DNA of 64,000 nucleotides from Pithys albifrons albifrons (GCF_047495875.1 NC_092471.1:7585001-7649000), one strand, 5' to 3'. Counted from the first letter of the stretch, positions 26,101 through 39,918 are shown. A program made the numbers and translations. Notes: generated by a model not told the origin, from the sequence alone.

Positions 26101-28748
26101 TGGTCCACATGTCTCCTGGTGGATGATGTCTTTGGGCTCTTGGTTGAGCTAATGGAATTGTTTGTCCACTCAGTAAGATGATCTTGAATTCTAGTCTTGT
26201 TTTCCAGAAATTTGAGGTGTGTGTTTGGCTTTGTTTGTTTGTTTTAATCTCCCCCTGCTGTGAGATCCTTTGAGAACTCCCTCTTCCATCAGAGAAGGGA
26301 GTGGGAAGTAGGAGTGCCCCCAGACAGCCCTGTGGTGCTGTGCCTCTCCCTGGCCCCTCTTCTAAGTAGCAGTTTCTTACAACCACACATAGTTTGTGTG
26401 TCTGCTGTGCATTAAGCAATAAGACCAGAAAGATGATTTGCAGATGTCAGCTAATCCTGTTTTATGCCCAGACTGCTTTCTTTCCTTCCTTAAATGCTCT
26501 TAGCCAAGGATGGCATTTTTATTGTAGAGGGTAATGACCTGCAGGTTTTGTGCTGTCCTCCCCATCCCTGTCCACCCACTGTGACTCAGGGATGCTGTGT
26601 GGGAAGCTGTGTGCACTGTGCCAGCTGTGCGCCCTTTGGCAGCAGCATCCTTGGTGTGCTCACACCCTGCTTGGGGGTCCCCTCCCTTGGGAGAGTGTGA
26701 ACCTTGCTGCCTCTTTCTGAGGCTCCCTTTGTCTCTTGGTTCACGTGGAAATAGTGATCAGTCTGCAGAAATATCTCTGGATTTGTTCTGTCTAAACCCA
26801 GGGGTTTTAATCTGCATCCACCCTGCTGGGTCCTGGGTATGTCTCTGAAGGACCGCTGGGCTGTCACTTGGCATAATTTTTCTGCTCAGGTGCCTGTGTG
26901 TCATTTTTTTAAAATGCAGAAAACTGAATGATGTGGGATGCTGGTAAGAGCTGTGTCTGGTGCTGTGCTTGGTCTCGGGAGTGCCTGTGCCTTGGCAGAC
27001 CCCTCATGTTTGCACATACAAATAAAACTTGTGATTCAGAGTGGCCCAGCCTGGACTGGACTTTGCGATTCAGTGGTGGGAGAAACTAAAATATTCATAA
27101 AGTGAATATACAGTGTGAAACATGGGAGACAGTGCAAGAAATTCAGTGTGCTGAATCACTGGAGGAGTACAGTTACTGAGTGCTTTGGTCCTCCCAGGGC
27201 ATTCAACAGAGGTGTAAGAGGAAAAAAAATCTGCCCTTTAAGAGCCTCCTGTCTAGGTCTGACCTCTCTGGTCTGTTCACTGAATAATTTAAGCTGGTAA
27301 GGATGTCTGGAGCTCATCTGGTCTAGCTGTCTTTTCAGGGCAGGGATTGCAGTTTCCAAATCACTTCTGCTGCTGGGATCACTGCCCCAGCCTTGGGACT
27401 GGCACCTCCCATTAGTGAGCTTTGCCTCACCTTGTGTGCCTTCTGCACTTGGCTCCCTCTCATAGTCTCTCTATTAGTCCTGCTGTTTTTCTGCCTTGGT
27501 GTTGCTGTTTTCAAAGATGCCTTCTCCCTAAATTCTGATTTATGTACAGAGCTGCAGGCTTGATATGGTGATTTGCTGTTGATATAACTGGTGCTGTTTC
27601 ATGTGCATGAATTTTTCTGTTCAACTTACTGAATTAACTTGGGTCAATAAATTTACAAGGGGCACCAGTTAAACCAATAGAACCAGCTTGAAATGATTAC
27701 CCAATGCCATGTGCAGATTATATGAGTTAACAAAGATGATTTAGGGCATATAGGGCTCAGGGGGTATAGTAATGTCCAACTGCACATAACTGTGAAATAT
27801 TAAGCATCGTCCTGGCATCGTTAAATGTGATGAATCTCTGCCTCTGACACCACCCTCCAGTGAGCAATGCCTCGAACAGGCATGACTCTAATGCAGAAGT
27901 GTTTGATATTTAAGGTGACATATGAACGTTTTGAATATTGTCTACTTTGTGGAGCGCATTTCCAACCCTGGGGCTGCCCAGAGTTTCCTCAAATGCAGAC
28001 TGCTTGTGTTTGTTCTCAGCATTGGGGTGTTTGTGTTTTCAGTTCCTCATTCTTCATTAACGATGTACACAAGTGTCAGCAGAGCTTTCCTCTCCTGGTT
28101 GTTATTTCTTGCAGTCATTGACACAGAGGCATGTGTGATAAAGACTCATCAAAGTCGTCATTACGCTACAGTTATTTGCACTGAACTGTCTGGTTTGTCT
28201 GTAAACCTCTCTTTGATCTGAGCCTGTTTCTGGCTATGTGCCTCATTATTTACTTTCCTGTAGCACTCCCTTCTGAAGAGCACACTTCTCTTCTGTTTAA
28301 TTCATGATCAAAATATATTAGTGTTTATATTTGCTTCCCTTTTTAGCTCAGTATGCATAACAGTAACAAACCTCACCAGCTTCCCAATGCTGCCACTTGA
28401 TCTCAGACTCTGGTGCTTTGCAGTTCATGTCCATTCCCAGCCCCAAGTCAGCTGGTGCAGAATGACTGTGGGTCTGTCTTGGCTCGTCACTAGAGGGATT
28501 TTGATCACAGCCAGGAATAAAACCTGGACTTGTGGTTGTCACCTGGCACACCTCAGAATCAGTGCCATGAATTTTATTTCATGCATGTTTTTGTTTTGCT
28601 GGGGAAAACTGAAACTAACAAAGAAGTCAACAGCAACTTGATTTGTTTCTTTCAGTTGTACTGCAAGGAATATGTTAAAATATGTGCATCTCTTGTGGTA
28701 AAGGAAGTCATAAGGTGCAAGTAAGGCATGTGCAATTGTGTTTCCCTC

Positions 28749-29281
28749 AGACACCCGACACTGGTGAGGCTGCACTTGAGTGTGGGGTTCAGTTCTGGGC
28801 TCCTCACTACAAGGAACACATTGAGGTGCTGGAGTGGATCCAGAGAAGGGCAATGGAGCTGGGGAAGGGTCTGGAGCACAAGTCTGATAGGGAATGGCTG
28901 AGGAAACTGAGGGTGTTTAGTCTGGAGGAAAAGAGGCTGAGGGGTGACCTTATGTCTCTGACAGAAGGTTGGAGCCAGGTGGGGGTCGAGATCTTCTCCT
29001 GGGTGACAAGTGACAGGACCAGAGGAAATGGTCTCAAGGTGCACCAGGGGAGGTTTAAATTGGGTATTAGAAACAATTGCTTCACTGAAAGAACAGCCAG
29101 GCATTGGAACAGGCTGCCCAGGCAAGTGGTGGAATCACCATCCCTGGAAGCGTTCAAAAGACATGTAGCTATGACATCTGGGGACATGGTTTAGTGGTGA
29201 ATGTGGCAGTGCTGTGTTAATAACTGGACTCAGTGATCTCAAAGCTATTTTCCAAACAAATTGATTCTGTGATTGTGTGAT
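28749..29281 (+). mobile_element. CR1 LINE with C-terminal tail of the ORF2 reverse transcriptase
   Basis: This sense-oriented, 5'-truncated CR1 copy ends in TTGATTCTGTGATTGTGTGA. Its coding part is read in one uninterrupted frame from before the element to a stop after 29194 and shows the family tail in order: VQFWAPHYKEHIEVLE, IQRRAMELGKGLEHKS, FSLEEKRLRGDL, TSDRTRGNGLK, RHWNRLPRQVVESPS and FKRHVAMTSGDMV. This is downstream of the reverse-transcriptase catalytic palm, so no enzyme activity could remain. The usual segment around LYNYLKGG is missing a few residues, consistent with a short in-frame deletion. No start codon, promoter or endonuclease domain is present, so the open frame is a relic rather than a gene. 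Confidence 0.95.
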
Positions 29282-29884
29282 CTCCTTGTTCAGGCAGATG
29301 TCCAATACCTGTCCTTGGGTGAGCCCCTGCATGGCCCTTAGCAAGGAGCAGCGAGCTGGTACCCAGCTCTGTGTGTGATCCCTGGACTTGAGGAGGTGGC
29401 TCCCAAAACCTCCACCCATAAATATCATTTAAACCTAATTATGTGAAACAATTGCTGGTGCTGAACCGAAGGAGTGGTGGCTGCCCATGGGTGTGGCTCT
29501 GAGCTCCCAAAATCTGACAGTTCAGTGCATCTCCTCGCCTGTTGTGGCAGCTGCAATCGGTGCTTTGGGGGTTCTGTGTGGTTTTGTGTGGGGGAAGGAG
29601 GAGCTGCAGAGGAGCACATGGAAGCACGAGAAGGTAACGTTGATCATCATCACACAGAGTCCTGGGTGCTGTGTGTTAGGCACACCAATGAGTTGTCTAC
29701 ACAAGGCTATGAGTTTTCATTATAGTTTTCTACAATGAAGAGCTTTTAAGTTAAGGAATGTAGACCACTATATGAATGAAATTCTGTAATAATATGATCC
29801 CTCTAATTGGCTGGTATTCCTATCCCCTTCTGTTTTATTCTGGTTTGAAGGTGTGGTTGTTCTGTATCCATATTGAAGGATTAA

Positions 29885-29901
29885 CCCCCCCCTCCCCCCC
29901 C
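29885..29901 (-). repeat. Paired C8-T-C8 tract (G-rich on the minus strand)
   Basis: Two runs of eight C separated by one T. The complementary strand contains enough guanines for an intramolecular quadruplex, and the C strand could form an i-motif. Confidence 0.88.
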
Positions 29902-32900
29902 AAACTTATGTTTTCCAACATAATGCCTGTAAATAAACACAGCAACTAGTTGGGTGCTGTTGAATGCCGTGATAATTACAGAGCATTAAATGACATTTGA
30001 GATAAAGTCCCTTATGAACACACAACGGTTGTCAAGGTCAGGGTTTAGCAAAGCTTGTCATTCCCATGGCTTAAAATGCAGATTGCATACCAAGTCCCAA
30101 ATGGCCTCCTAACAGTGCTGATGCTTTTTCCAGCCTGCAGTGGCACAGAATTTTGAACATTTCTCCTGGAATTAGTGAACTGTTCATGAAGTCAGATGCT
30201 GTTGTGAATTTAGCTGTTAAAAAGATTGTTTAATTCCATTTGGACACTTAAGAGCTTATTGGTTAACAGGAGTGGTAGCTTTTTTATAACACTTGGTATG
30301 CTGTTAAAGGAAAGTCCCTTCTCCCAGTTTTATACAATTAATCAAGGAAGAGGATAGGGGTTTTTAGTTATTTTTTTTTCCCTCTGAACCAAACCTTAGC
30401 CTGAGTAACTGCAGGGAGATGCTTGAAAATCCAACCCAGTCTTGCCTTACAGTCTAAGATGTCAGGAGACAAAGAAAATTAATCTGCCTTGTTTTTATTA
30501 AATGGCCTCAATTTTTATCATAATGACACTTCTTTTTTCCTGCTTTGGGTGGGTACACAGTGAGCACAAGGCTTCAATGATCACCAGCCCTCTACTGCAG
30601 AGCAATGTGCCTGTCTGTCCCAAACCCACTCTCTGTGCTGCTTTTCCTGCTGATGCATTAGACAAGATCCATTTGCATTGATCTTGCCACTGCTGAGCGA
30701 GGTTTCAGCCTGCCTTGACTGTACCTTTCCTTGAGGAGCATCCACTGTGTATGCTGCTGGTGGGGGGCTGTGCCCTGAGGAGGACCCAGACTCTCCCCTG
30801 CCTCTCCGTCACAGCTTGCTGAGACTGGTGCTGAATTTCCTTGTCTTGTGTGATGTGGTGACATTTGGAGAGTGGAGAGATGGCCAGGTGTGTATCACCA
30901 TGTGTCTCTTCAAGTGCTCTGACAGCTCCTGGGAGCACTGCAGCCCTCCCTGCCCACCCACTGGCTCCAGCCTCACCATGTGGGAGTCCTGACTTGGTGC
31001 TGGCACATCGGAGCCGGCAGCGACTGCGAGACATGTGCTTTATAACATGGTTTATCCAGGCTGAAGGGGATTGTGCTGCTTCTGCTGTCAGTTTGACAGA
31101 GGCTTGCACTTCATAGACTGAAGGGACTTGCTGGTTACCGTTTGTCTGAGGTATCACATAAAAAGAATTAAAATAATAGGAAAATCCCAATAGCACAGCT
31201 TGCCAGGGTTGGTAGGGCTGGTGGAGGTGGGGGAAGGAATTGGCAGTCCTGGGCAGCGTTTTCTCTCTGGATAGCCATTACTAATTTTAACAGGGACTGC
31301 AGGCACTCGCTTTGCTGCTTCTGCTGTTGAAGTCGTGCTTCCTGAGCAGGCTGTTTAATTACAGGGGTTTTGCTCAAGTCTGTTCGAAATTTCTTTCTGA
31401 CCAGCGGGTATGAAATGGAATTGGATCTCACTGGAGCATTGAGGTTGGTCAGACTAGAAAGAGGGGAAAGTTACCTTAAAGGGGAATAATTCTCGTGAAA
31501 CTTGCATCAAACTTTGCCTGGTTTTATACCCAAAATACCACTTATGCTGGTGTTGATGTGACTGGTTTAAGAGAACAGAATGTAGTCTGTAATTTGGACT
31601 GCAGCTATTCACAGACAAGGCAGCACATTGAACCACTAGCTAGATGCCAGCTAAATCAGCATCCTCATCTTCCTCCCTTTATCTTTTGCATTACAAAATT
31701 GTCTATATTTGGTTTGCTTGAATAATAATTATTGAGAAAGGAGAACCTGTCCCACTAATCAGAGCTTAAAATAGAATATTTATCTCAAAGTTGTTGTTTA
31801 TACTTCACTTTGCAGCTTCTGTCCTGTGCCCTGTACTGCTCAGTGGTGTGGCTGTGCTGGCCCAAAATCACAGCTCCCCATTTTAGAAATCCGTCATGTC
31901 AGTCACATCAGAGGAAGAAAGCTTTTCAAACCAGAGCACATGTCATCCCGCTTGGAATTGTTGCTAAAAATTGATCCAAGAGATGAAAATTAGAGAGGGG
32001 AAATGATAAAACACCCCCCTTTTCTGCCTATTTTTCCTTTTCTGAGTGACTTTAAAATATTCCCTTCCTGCAGATGGCTGGCTGTGCTGGAATGCCCCAT
32101 GTGTGGCATCGTGTGTGCACAATTACACATTTTGTTGTGATAAGTTTGTTACATTTCTGTTCCCGGCTGTTTGTCAGTCATCAGCTTCAGCCCCCCTCCA
32201 AAGAGCTGGGGTTGTTCAGCCTTAATAACATTTTAGATCCTCTTTCTTCTCAGCTGAATGACAGATATTAGCATATTCCTTTGGAGAGTGGCTCTGGGTG
32301 TTTGTACACGGAGAGGAGCAGTTGATGGGGCACTGGCAATCACAGCTAGTCTGTTCAACATTAAGCTCAGTGAGGGGAGAAAAATGTGTCTGAATCTGGT
32401 AGTGGAGAACACAGAGGCAATGCTGGCAACCAAATGTCTGCTTTAGCCTTAAATCCTTTGTTTCCTAATAGGAAAACAAATCTGAAGTGTGGAAATACCT
32501 CAGAGAGAATCTGTTGGTGGAAACTCGCAGGTACTGATGTAACTCAGCATATGGGGTTTATTGGACTGAATGAGCTGTACTCCTGTTTTGTGCATTATTT
32601 TTTTGTAAGTGAAGAAAACATGTTTTCTTTCTGAAAAACACTTCCCTGTGGATGTCTGGGACAGCTATTCTGTCTTGCCTTGCTTGCCTGTCAGTATTAG
32701 AGGTGGATCCTTGGGGTCTGTTGAAAAGAAGCCTTATTAAAGACAAGGTGGATTTTTGGGCTGGATTGAAATTCCTGTTGCTTTTAATGTGGCAGATTTG
32801 GGTGACTAACAGTCCAACAAACCATCTGTTTGGGATTTAGAGGATATAGGAAAAGCAGGAAAATGCCTGCTCTGTTGGTAGTATAGCAGTAGAGCACACA

Positions 32901-35712
32901 GTGGGAACAGTTCTAGTCCATCAGCTGCAAAAATGATCTCCATCAGTAAATGCCACTTTTCTGCACACAGGATCTGTTTCACACTTCATGCATGGGCCTG
33001 AATTAAGAATTATGCTATTAAACTAGTTGTGAGCAGAGTGGTGTGTGCAGACAAGAGTTAAGGCTGTTCATGCCCTATTCCTGCAAAGGATGCAAAGGGA
33101 GGAAATTTTCCTCTCCCCAGACACAGCTGGATGGACTCAGCAGAGCATGTGCCTGTTGCTTTGTTAGGGTTTTTGGCCTCAGCTGTCCCATGGGACTACA
33201 AGCCAGAAATTAGTAACCCTCATGTAAAAGCTTCCGGTACAGCTCCTGCTCAAAGCAGAGGGAACAATTATCAGTTGTCATCACGGGTCACAGGGTTCTG
33301 CTGCTGGTCCTTCCCCTTGCTCTCTTCTGGCCTGTAGCCAGCTGTGGGCATTGCTATTTTCCTCTACTGTTGTCTTCACCTCTGTGTTGAAGACATCTCA
33401 GCCCTCCTTGGTGGTTCTTGTTAGTGGTCCTTTGCTAACCTCAAAGTATCCCAGGGCTGGGGCTGGAGTGGGGTTACCACAGGAGGACAGATGTGCTTCA
33501 CAGCACAACAGAGTTCAGAAATTGTTTTTAAAAAATAAAAAATTGCCCCAGTGTGAGCAAAAACTGACTGACAATTGCTGGCTTGCTGCTTTACCCCAAT
33601 CTGTTCAGTCCCTTGTGTGCTCTCGAGCAGCCTGGGCACTGCTCTACGTTGTACCCCATTTGTTGCTCCTACCAGCTGCAGGACAGAGGGCTTTGGGCAC
33701 AGCCTCTGCCTCTGGAGCTGGAATGGCTGCCACATCCCCACGGCAGTGCTGGATGGGGAGCTTCTCTGCTCAAAGGTCCCTTTTGCAGCCAGAAGGGTTT
33801 TAAAGACCTTTTGGTATGACACTGCTGGATTGTCATTTGATCCATGAACTCCTGGTGGAGAGCTGAGGAAGAGATTCCTGCCAAGGCAAGTTTCCAACGT
33901 TTCTCTTAGCAACTTACTAGCCCTGGGTGTTCTTTGGTGTGTAGGGGATAAAATCACCCTGGTATCTCTCCTGCAAGGCTACAAAACATTTATTTTTCAA
34001 TGCAATAGATCTGTAGTTGCCACCTGCAGTGCTGGGTCACCATCTTGTTCTAAGGGTCCTGACAATGATGCAGTTGAAGCAAACTGGATTAGTGATGCCT
34101 CAGACCTGTGGCAACACAAGAGCCAGACTTCTCTTCCTCCTTTTTCTTCACCAGAGCATAAAAGACATCCTGCCTTTTTATTTCCCCCTGTCAGTCTTCT
34201 GTGTTGCTTCTGCATTGAGCCTTGAGATACAGAAACGGCATGGGGCAAGAATGGGCACAAAGATGGGTGGTTTTAGGGCCAGGTGGATGTTTCCAATACC
34301 AGCAAGGGAGAAGCAGAGCATGGAGTGGAGAGGGATGCAACTGGGAAGCCTCAAGCAAATCTTCCTGCATGGGGAAGGATGATTTCTGTCCTTCCCTGTG
34401 TGGATGTTGGCAGTCCACAGATGCCCCACAATCAATGTGGTGGCTGCCTGGGTTGGGAATTGGGCTCTGAGTTTAATGAGCTGATGTCCTGGAGAAGAGA
34501 TCGAGGATGTATCTGAGCCCTGGCTCAGCCAACTGTCCCAGCTTGCACTTTGTGCCTTCCACACTAGGGGATTTTAATATTATCATGAGGCAGCCAGAAT
34601 TCTTGCAATATGCTATTAGTTGTTTTAATGCTGTTTTATTAGTTAATAATTTCTTTTAGTTGTAACTTTAATCTGTAATACTTTGGCACGGGGGTGCCTG
34701 TGGAGAAAAGAAAGAATCCAGAAGTCATGTGAAAGCTTTTAATAAACCAGCAACCCTTCCTGCAGTGCAGTCCCGTGGGAAATAACTGCTCTGTGCACAA
34801 GTGAATGCTCCCTCAGTCTTGTGTGGGTGGCATTGTTTTGCCTTCAGCTGGCACAGCAGATGCTTGACTGCTGTCTTGAGTATAGTAAATGGGGCTTAAC
34901 TCCTTCTCTTGGTGTTGGGGGCAGCAGTTCCAGACGCTGGACTAATTCTGGACAAATCCTTTAAAAATAATGGGCTCAAGCATGTTATTAAACATTTCCA
35001 TGGTGCTGAGCTGGGGTAAGCTCCTTCCTTGCCCAGGCAGATGATGGCAGAGCTCCTGCTCATGCTGGTCTGAGATGCCCTGTGCTGCTGGTGTGTGCAC
35101 ACACTGTTCTTGTGCCTCTTACCAGGGCTGTAACAACCAGTTGAAGTGAATTTGCATGGGGGGAGCCCAAACCAGTGTGCTCTGAATGCAGGATGCAACC
35201 CAAAAACCTGGGACAGTCTCCATCCGTGGTTTGATGTAGTTGGCACAGCCATGGCACTTGCTGTGTGTCTCTGCTGCTGCATTTGTAGGATATGTTTTGC
35301 CATTTTCCAGGGAAAACTTTCATTTGAACTTGACTTTTTACCTTTTTTTTTTCCCTAATAGGGGAGGAATTAATTATCACTCTTGTTCCTCTTGCTGCCC
35401 TGCAGGTCAGAAATAGTCAGGAACTTCTTACTGTTTGAACAGCTTTCAAAAGGAGTATTTCAAAATGTCAAGTTAATGTGCTCTGGGAAGAATGTGACTC
35501 AAGGACCCTGTATGAACATCAAATTGCATCTGCTGCCACAAGGACTTGTGGGATTCTCTGAGGCAAACACAAAAGGGAAAGATTTAGAGTTTATTTAATT
35601 TTTTTTCGCTCTTTTTTCTAAAAGGAAAGTTTTATTTTTCTCATGCCTGTCCTCACCACCAATGCAGCCCAAACCTGTCTGAGATGGCAGATTAAAAATG
35701 AAATGCTCATGA

Positions 35713-35739
35713 ATGAGAAATGCAGCCTGCATTTTTCAT
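35713..35739. repeat. Imperfect 27-bp palindrome
   Basis: The core is AAATGCAG, one C, then CTGCATTT (35718-35734, perfect arms). It extends outward through one G-T mismatch and four further matched pairs, so 12 of 13 pairs are matched around a single central base. Confidence 0.85.
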
Positions 35740-38700
35740 GATGGAGGAGAAAGTAAACCTATTTTAAAATGTGCATATTTTTAAAAAAGTAAATTACTAA
35801 GTAGGTGAGATGTAGGTATCAATATTTATTGCAAAGAAGTAATCTCTCAAAAGAATTGGAAATTGTCTTGTCCTTTTAGGCAATTAAAAATCAATGTTTG
35901 TTTTTCAGAGTGGAAGTAACATTTTTCCAGTCTCTTTTGGAGCATGGCCACTGTTGAGTGAAAAGTTTCACTGCTGCCTTGCATTTTTAACAGAGTAATT
36001 GCACTGAAAGGACAGGCTGATTTATAGAATGGATTATAATGATCTTGAATTGAAGGGGAGGGAAAAAACAACCCCAGTGTTAGCCCAAATGCTATGTAAG
36101 TTATAGTGAAATTGTTCTCTGAAAAAGGAGCTGGAAATGGGGGTCTGTAACCTCCAGGTGGCCTGGCTGGGACACACTGCCCAAGGTAGGGAATTGTGAT
36201 GGAGTCTCATAAAATTGAGACAAATAATATATTTAAATGGGATTCCTTTTATAGACCAGTTAAACCCAATAAACCAATTAAAGCTCTGTCAACACGTGAA
36301 TACAGATTCGTGATCTCAAGAGAATTGGTTGCCACATGACTGGCTTAAGGATCACTGGCTGGAGAGCTCCAACCCTGCCAGGGTGGGCGCACCTGTCACA
36401 AGAACATAGAGACATGACATGGGTGATCCCTGTGTTTCTGGGGTTTTGAGTGAAGTTGTCTGTGCCTGCTGAAGCCAGCCCCAGTTTCCTGTTTGTCTTT
36501 GGAAATCTGGGTGTTGCTGGCAGTGGCGTGTGAAACAGGACAAGGAGCAGAACAGTCATGGCCAGGTTGAGCTGTGGAATGCTGGGGTTGACCTGTTGTG
36601 CCCGTGTTTGACCGGGGTTATCATGTAGGGGGACTACCAGGTCCTTTGTGCCTGAGGGGACCCTGCTGTGGTGCAGTGGGTGCTCCCTGTCCCTCTCTGG
36701 GGATCCTGGTCCTGTCACCTGGGTGCCCCAGGGCTGGTCACCTCTGTGGCCAGAAGCCGGTCCTGCCTTCCTGCAGTGGTTAGCACTGTGTGCAAGCTCA
36801 CTGTGCCCAGAAGGCTCCACAGTTTAGGAGAGGGGCATTAAATTTTGCAGGAATAATCAGCAGAAATGGCTTGATTTCCTCCCACTTACCTTTTTAAATT
36901 GGTGTTGCCTTGAGAAACCGTGTGCCTGTGTGCACACTTGGCTCAATGGAGCTTTTACACTGACTGCTCTAGATGCATTTTAAAGAGCTGAGGAATGCAC
37001 ATGCAGCAAGGTCATATAAATTAATAACTATCTACGCTCTTTTGCCCTTTTTCTGCCTCCAGAAAAGAAGTGAGGAGGGAGGAAACTTCAAACTGTGGGG
37101 TTTTTGTTTGGTTGTTGCTTTGTTTTTTTCAAATCTCCCAAACTAGTTTTCAAAGCTGATCCTGGGCACTGTTGTTTCAGCCACAGCATTCGGCCGATTT
37201 TACTTCATCACTTCACTGTCACGTTGCCCATCCTTGAGCTAGCATGTGAATTTTCATTTCTAAATGTGTTTGGGTTTGTAATTCATACAGTGCAAATAGA
37301 TTAATCACAAGCCATGCAGAACTTGTAATTATCAAAACTGGGAGTACAGAAGAGGTATAAATCATGACAGCACGGCTTTCCAGCTGCCAATTAAGAATGG
37401 GAATTTAAGCTGCCTGAGTGTGGAGGGTTTAGGTTGGGAAGTTTCTGCTTCTGTGTTTTGCAGAAGAGTTAATGAAGAAAGTGCTTGCTCATAACTTCTC
37501 ATTAAGAAATGACTGAATTTATGAAATGGTGGCACTACTGGAATAATTAAGAGTTTTTTATTATTGATGAGTTGGACTTTTAAAGAGAGATGCATTATCT
37601 CTAAGAGCCTCAATCCCAAAGCCTGTGCTCATGGCTCTGTGCAGTGGCTGGAAATGGGCCTGGACCACATGAATCCTGCTGAGGCTGTGCAGGGGTGCTG
37701 GGAAAAGGAGGACATCCTCAGGTGGGCTTCTCCTGCTGCAAGGCTGTGGTCCCATAGGGAATACAGGGCCAGGCTGGCTGGTACAGAGCAGGGGTCAGGA
37801 TCTAAACAAGAGCATATCTGCACTTCCTCCTCCTCCTTGGTCACCTTGGGGTGATGCCAAGGTTGTGGGTACACCACTTGCTGAGGGGTGGGGAGGTGGC
37901 ACTGCACAACATCATATCTACCTCTGGACTATCCAGAGAGGGTTTAAACCTGAGGACAAGAGGCAGGAGGGATATGCAAATGCCATTTGCTGCCTTTTTT
38001 ACCGTTCTTTGGAGATGTGTTGGTGGTGCCCAGCACACCAGGGACCCTGTGCCAGCACCTTGGAGTGCTGGGCACTACTGTAGTTGTGGCCATGGAGCAA
38101 ATATCAACTAGGACTGTTGCTGAGTTTGTTAGTATCAAACCAGAGTCCCTCTCCTTGCTGCAGTGGAGTTGGTCTTGCCTGCTCTCTGGGGAAGCCTCAG
38201 CCTTCAGGCTTCAAAGGCTGCCAAGGCAGTACATCAGCTGATGGAGCCAGGCAGCTCTGGGTTCTCCATCATGATTCCAGGGACTGTGGGGATGTTAGGC
38301 AGCCTTGTAAGCCTGTTGTAATTTTAAAGTATTTTGATAATGTTCCCCTCAGCTTTAATGTTACATATCCCTGCGTATGTTCCTCAGTAATTGAAAGGGA
38401 TATCGGGCAAATTTGATCTGTCTGGCTTTGACTTATGCTGTCCTTATCTTGGCCTTCGTGTCATTAAGAAAAAAATTGGTATTGATCTGAGACTATACCA
38501 CTACATTGTGCTGCAATTTTTCTTCCTTGCTAGTAGAATATAAATCGATAAAAGGCAGCTGCTTGCAACGTGGGGCAGATATGGTGCTGTCATTTATATA
38601 TTGTAAATCCAATGATAGCTGATCAAATCAGTGCGTCTGCTGTTCCAAACCTGACATGATTGAATTGTCAATAAAAAAGATTTTACAGTAAGGGAAGGAC

Positions 38701-39918
38701 TGCTGGCGGTGTAAATGCCTGGAAGCCTCAGTAAGTTTGATACAAAATGAACCAATAGGCCAGGCTATTATATAATTCCTACAGCCAAAATATTTGGATA
38801 CTTGTGTTCTCACACTGGAGGTAGATGGAGGGAAGCCTTTTATTATAGCTTGTTTGAAATAGAATTATTCTGAGAATGAAGAATATGGATGGCTTCTTCT
38901 GAAATGAATATGTTGGAGAGGGCTAATATAAATAGTGTAGGCCTTGTCTGAACTGAAGATGTGCAGTTCCAGTGCATTAGGAGAAAGGTTTTCAGTGCTT
39001 CTGTGTGCTTGGAAACAACTGGTACAGGAAGAAGTGTGATTGATAGGATGCTAAGAGACTGGTTCTGCTCTTTTGTGGAGTCTCCATGAATATGAAGCCA
39101 GAATATGACTCATGTTTTTTTCCTGAATTGCAAACCAGACTTTTATGATAAGCCTGTTCATGAGCCTTTTCTTGTGAATTAGGCTGGAAAGTGCTGCATC
39201 CAGTGCAAGGTAGTGCTAAGCAGTTGGAGTACTGGTGGACTTTGTTGCTGTAACTTTCCTGAGTCAAATCAATGTCTACTACCCAAAGACCCCACTGGAC
39301 CAGATCTCTTCCCAGCTGAAGGAGAACTGTTGGCAGAACCAACAGAGAGGCTGGTATGTAATCTACTCACCTGCATCCCCCAGCAATGTATGCTGGAGTG
39401 GAGATGGAGGGGAAGAGGACTCAAGGAAACACATGGAAATTATGTAGTGAAAGCCAGAAAAAAGTGTACCTTGCCAGGCTCCAGAAGGACTCTGCACATT
39501 CAGAGCACATGAAACTCTTGGGGAGCCATGCGTGGTGGTTTGTTGTGACACTGTTTAGTAAAAGGTAGTGAGGTCAGGTGAGGCTGTGAGATGATGCTGT
39601 GATGAGGTGCTGGCTGGTGCATGGATCCTGTAGGTATCCATGTAGATCATCACTCGTGGGAATGGGCCTGCATTCAGCAATGTATTATTTTGAATTTGTT
39701 TATTCTCTTCAAATTAATTTTCCAAAATTAGATTGCCAGTAGTAATGTAGTGAGTTTTCTTTGCTATGCAGATGAGCTTGTACCAAATGCTTCTTGGTGC
39801 CAAAGTTTTCCTGTGCTGGCAATGGAGAGCACTCCTTGGCTGTTGCAGAGACACTCTGATGGTGGTGGTACATGTGTGGGAAATGCAGTCTTGCTGCAGC
39901 GTTCACAAGGAAGTTGTA

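Larger units (their letters stand above)
13965..28748 (+). other. Upstream glypican intron, middle segment
   Basis: No exon or transposon was recognised. Notable sequence features are a CCTTCCTTCC/GGAAGGAAGG hairpin (19622-19651), a run of 16 G (23183-23198), an AT-rich stretch that retains CpGs (about 24296-24480) and a short TTTG run (26229-26246). Open frames up to 196 codons (25829-26419, minus) show no family resemblance and overlap others on both strands. Confidence 0.7.

Noticed and set aside
25829..26419. 196-codon open frame on the minus strand
   Set aside because: No domain or motif is recognisable, it lies inside overlapping chance frames, and nothing suggests a promoter or exon structure.
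32203..32222. Twenty-base match to the CR1 ORF2 block GAGCTGGGGTTGTTCAGCCT
   Set aside because: The flanks on both sides do not follow CR1, so it may be a tiny remnant or coincidence; too short to annotate.
33421..33957. 178-codon minus-strand frame with overlapping + strand frames of 150 and 90 codons
   Set aside because: Simultaneous openness in several frames points to composition, not coding.
36278..36820. 180-codon open frame on the minus strand
   Set aside because: Pro/His/Arg-rich translation of GC-rich intron with no family resemblance; overlapping frames are open on the other strand.
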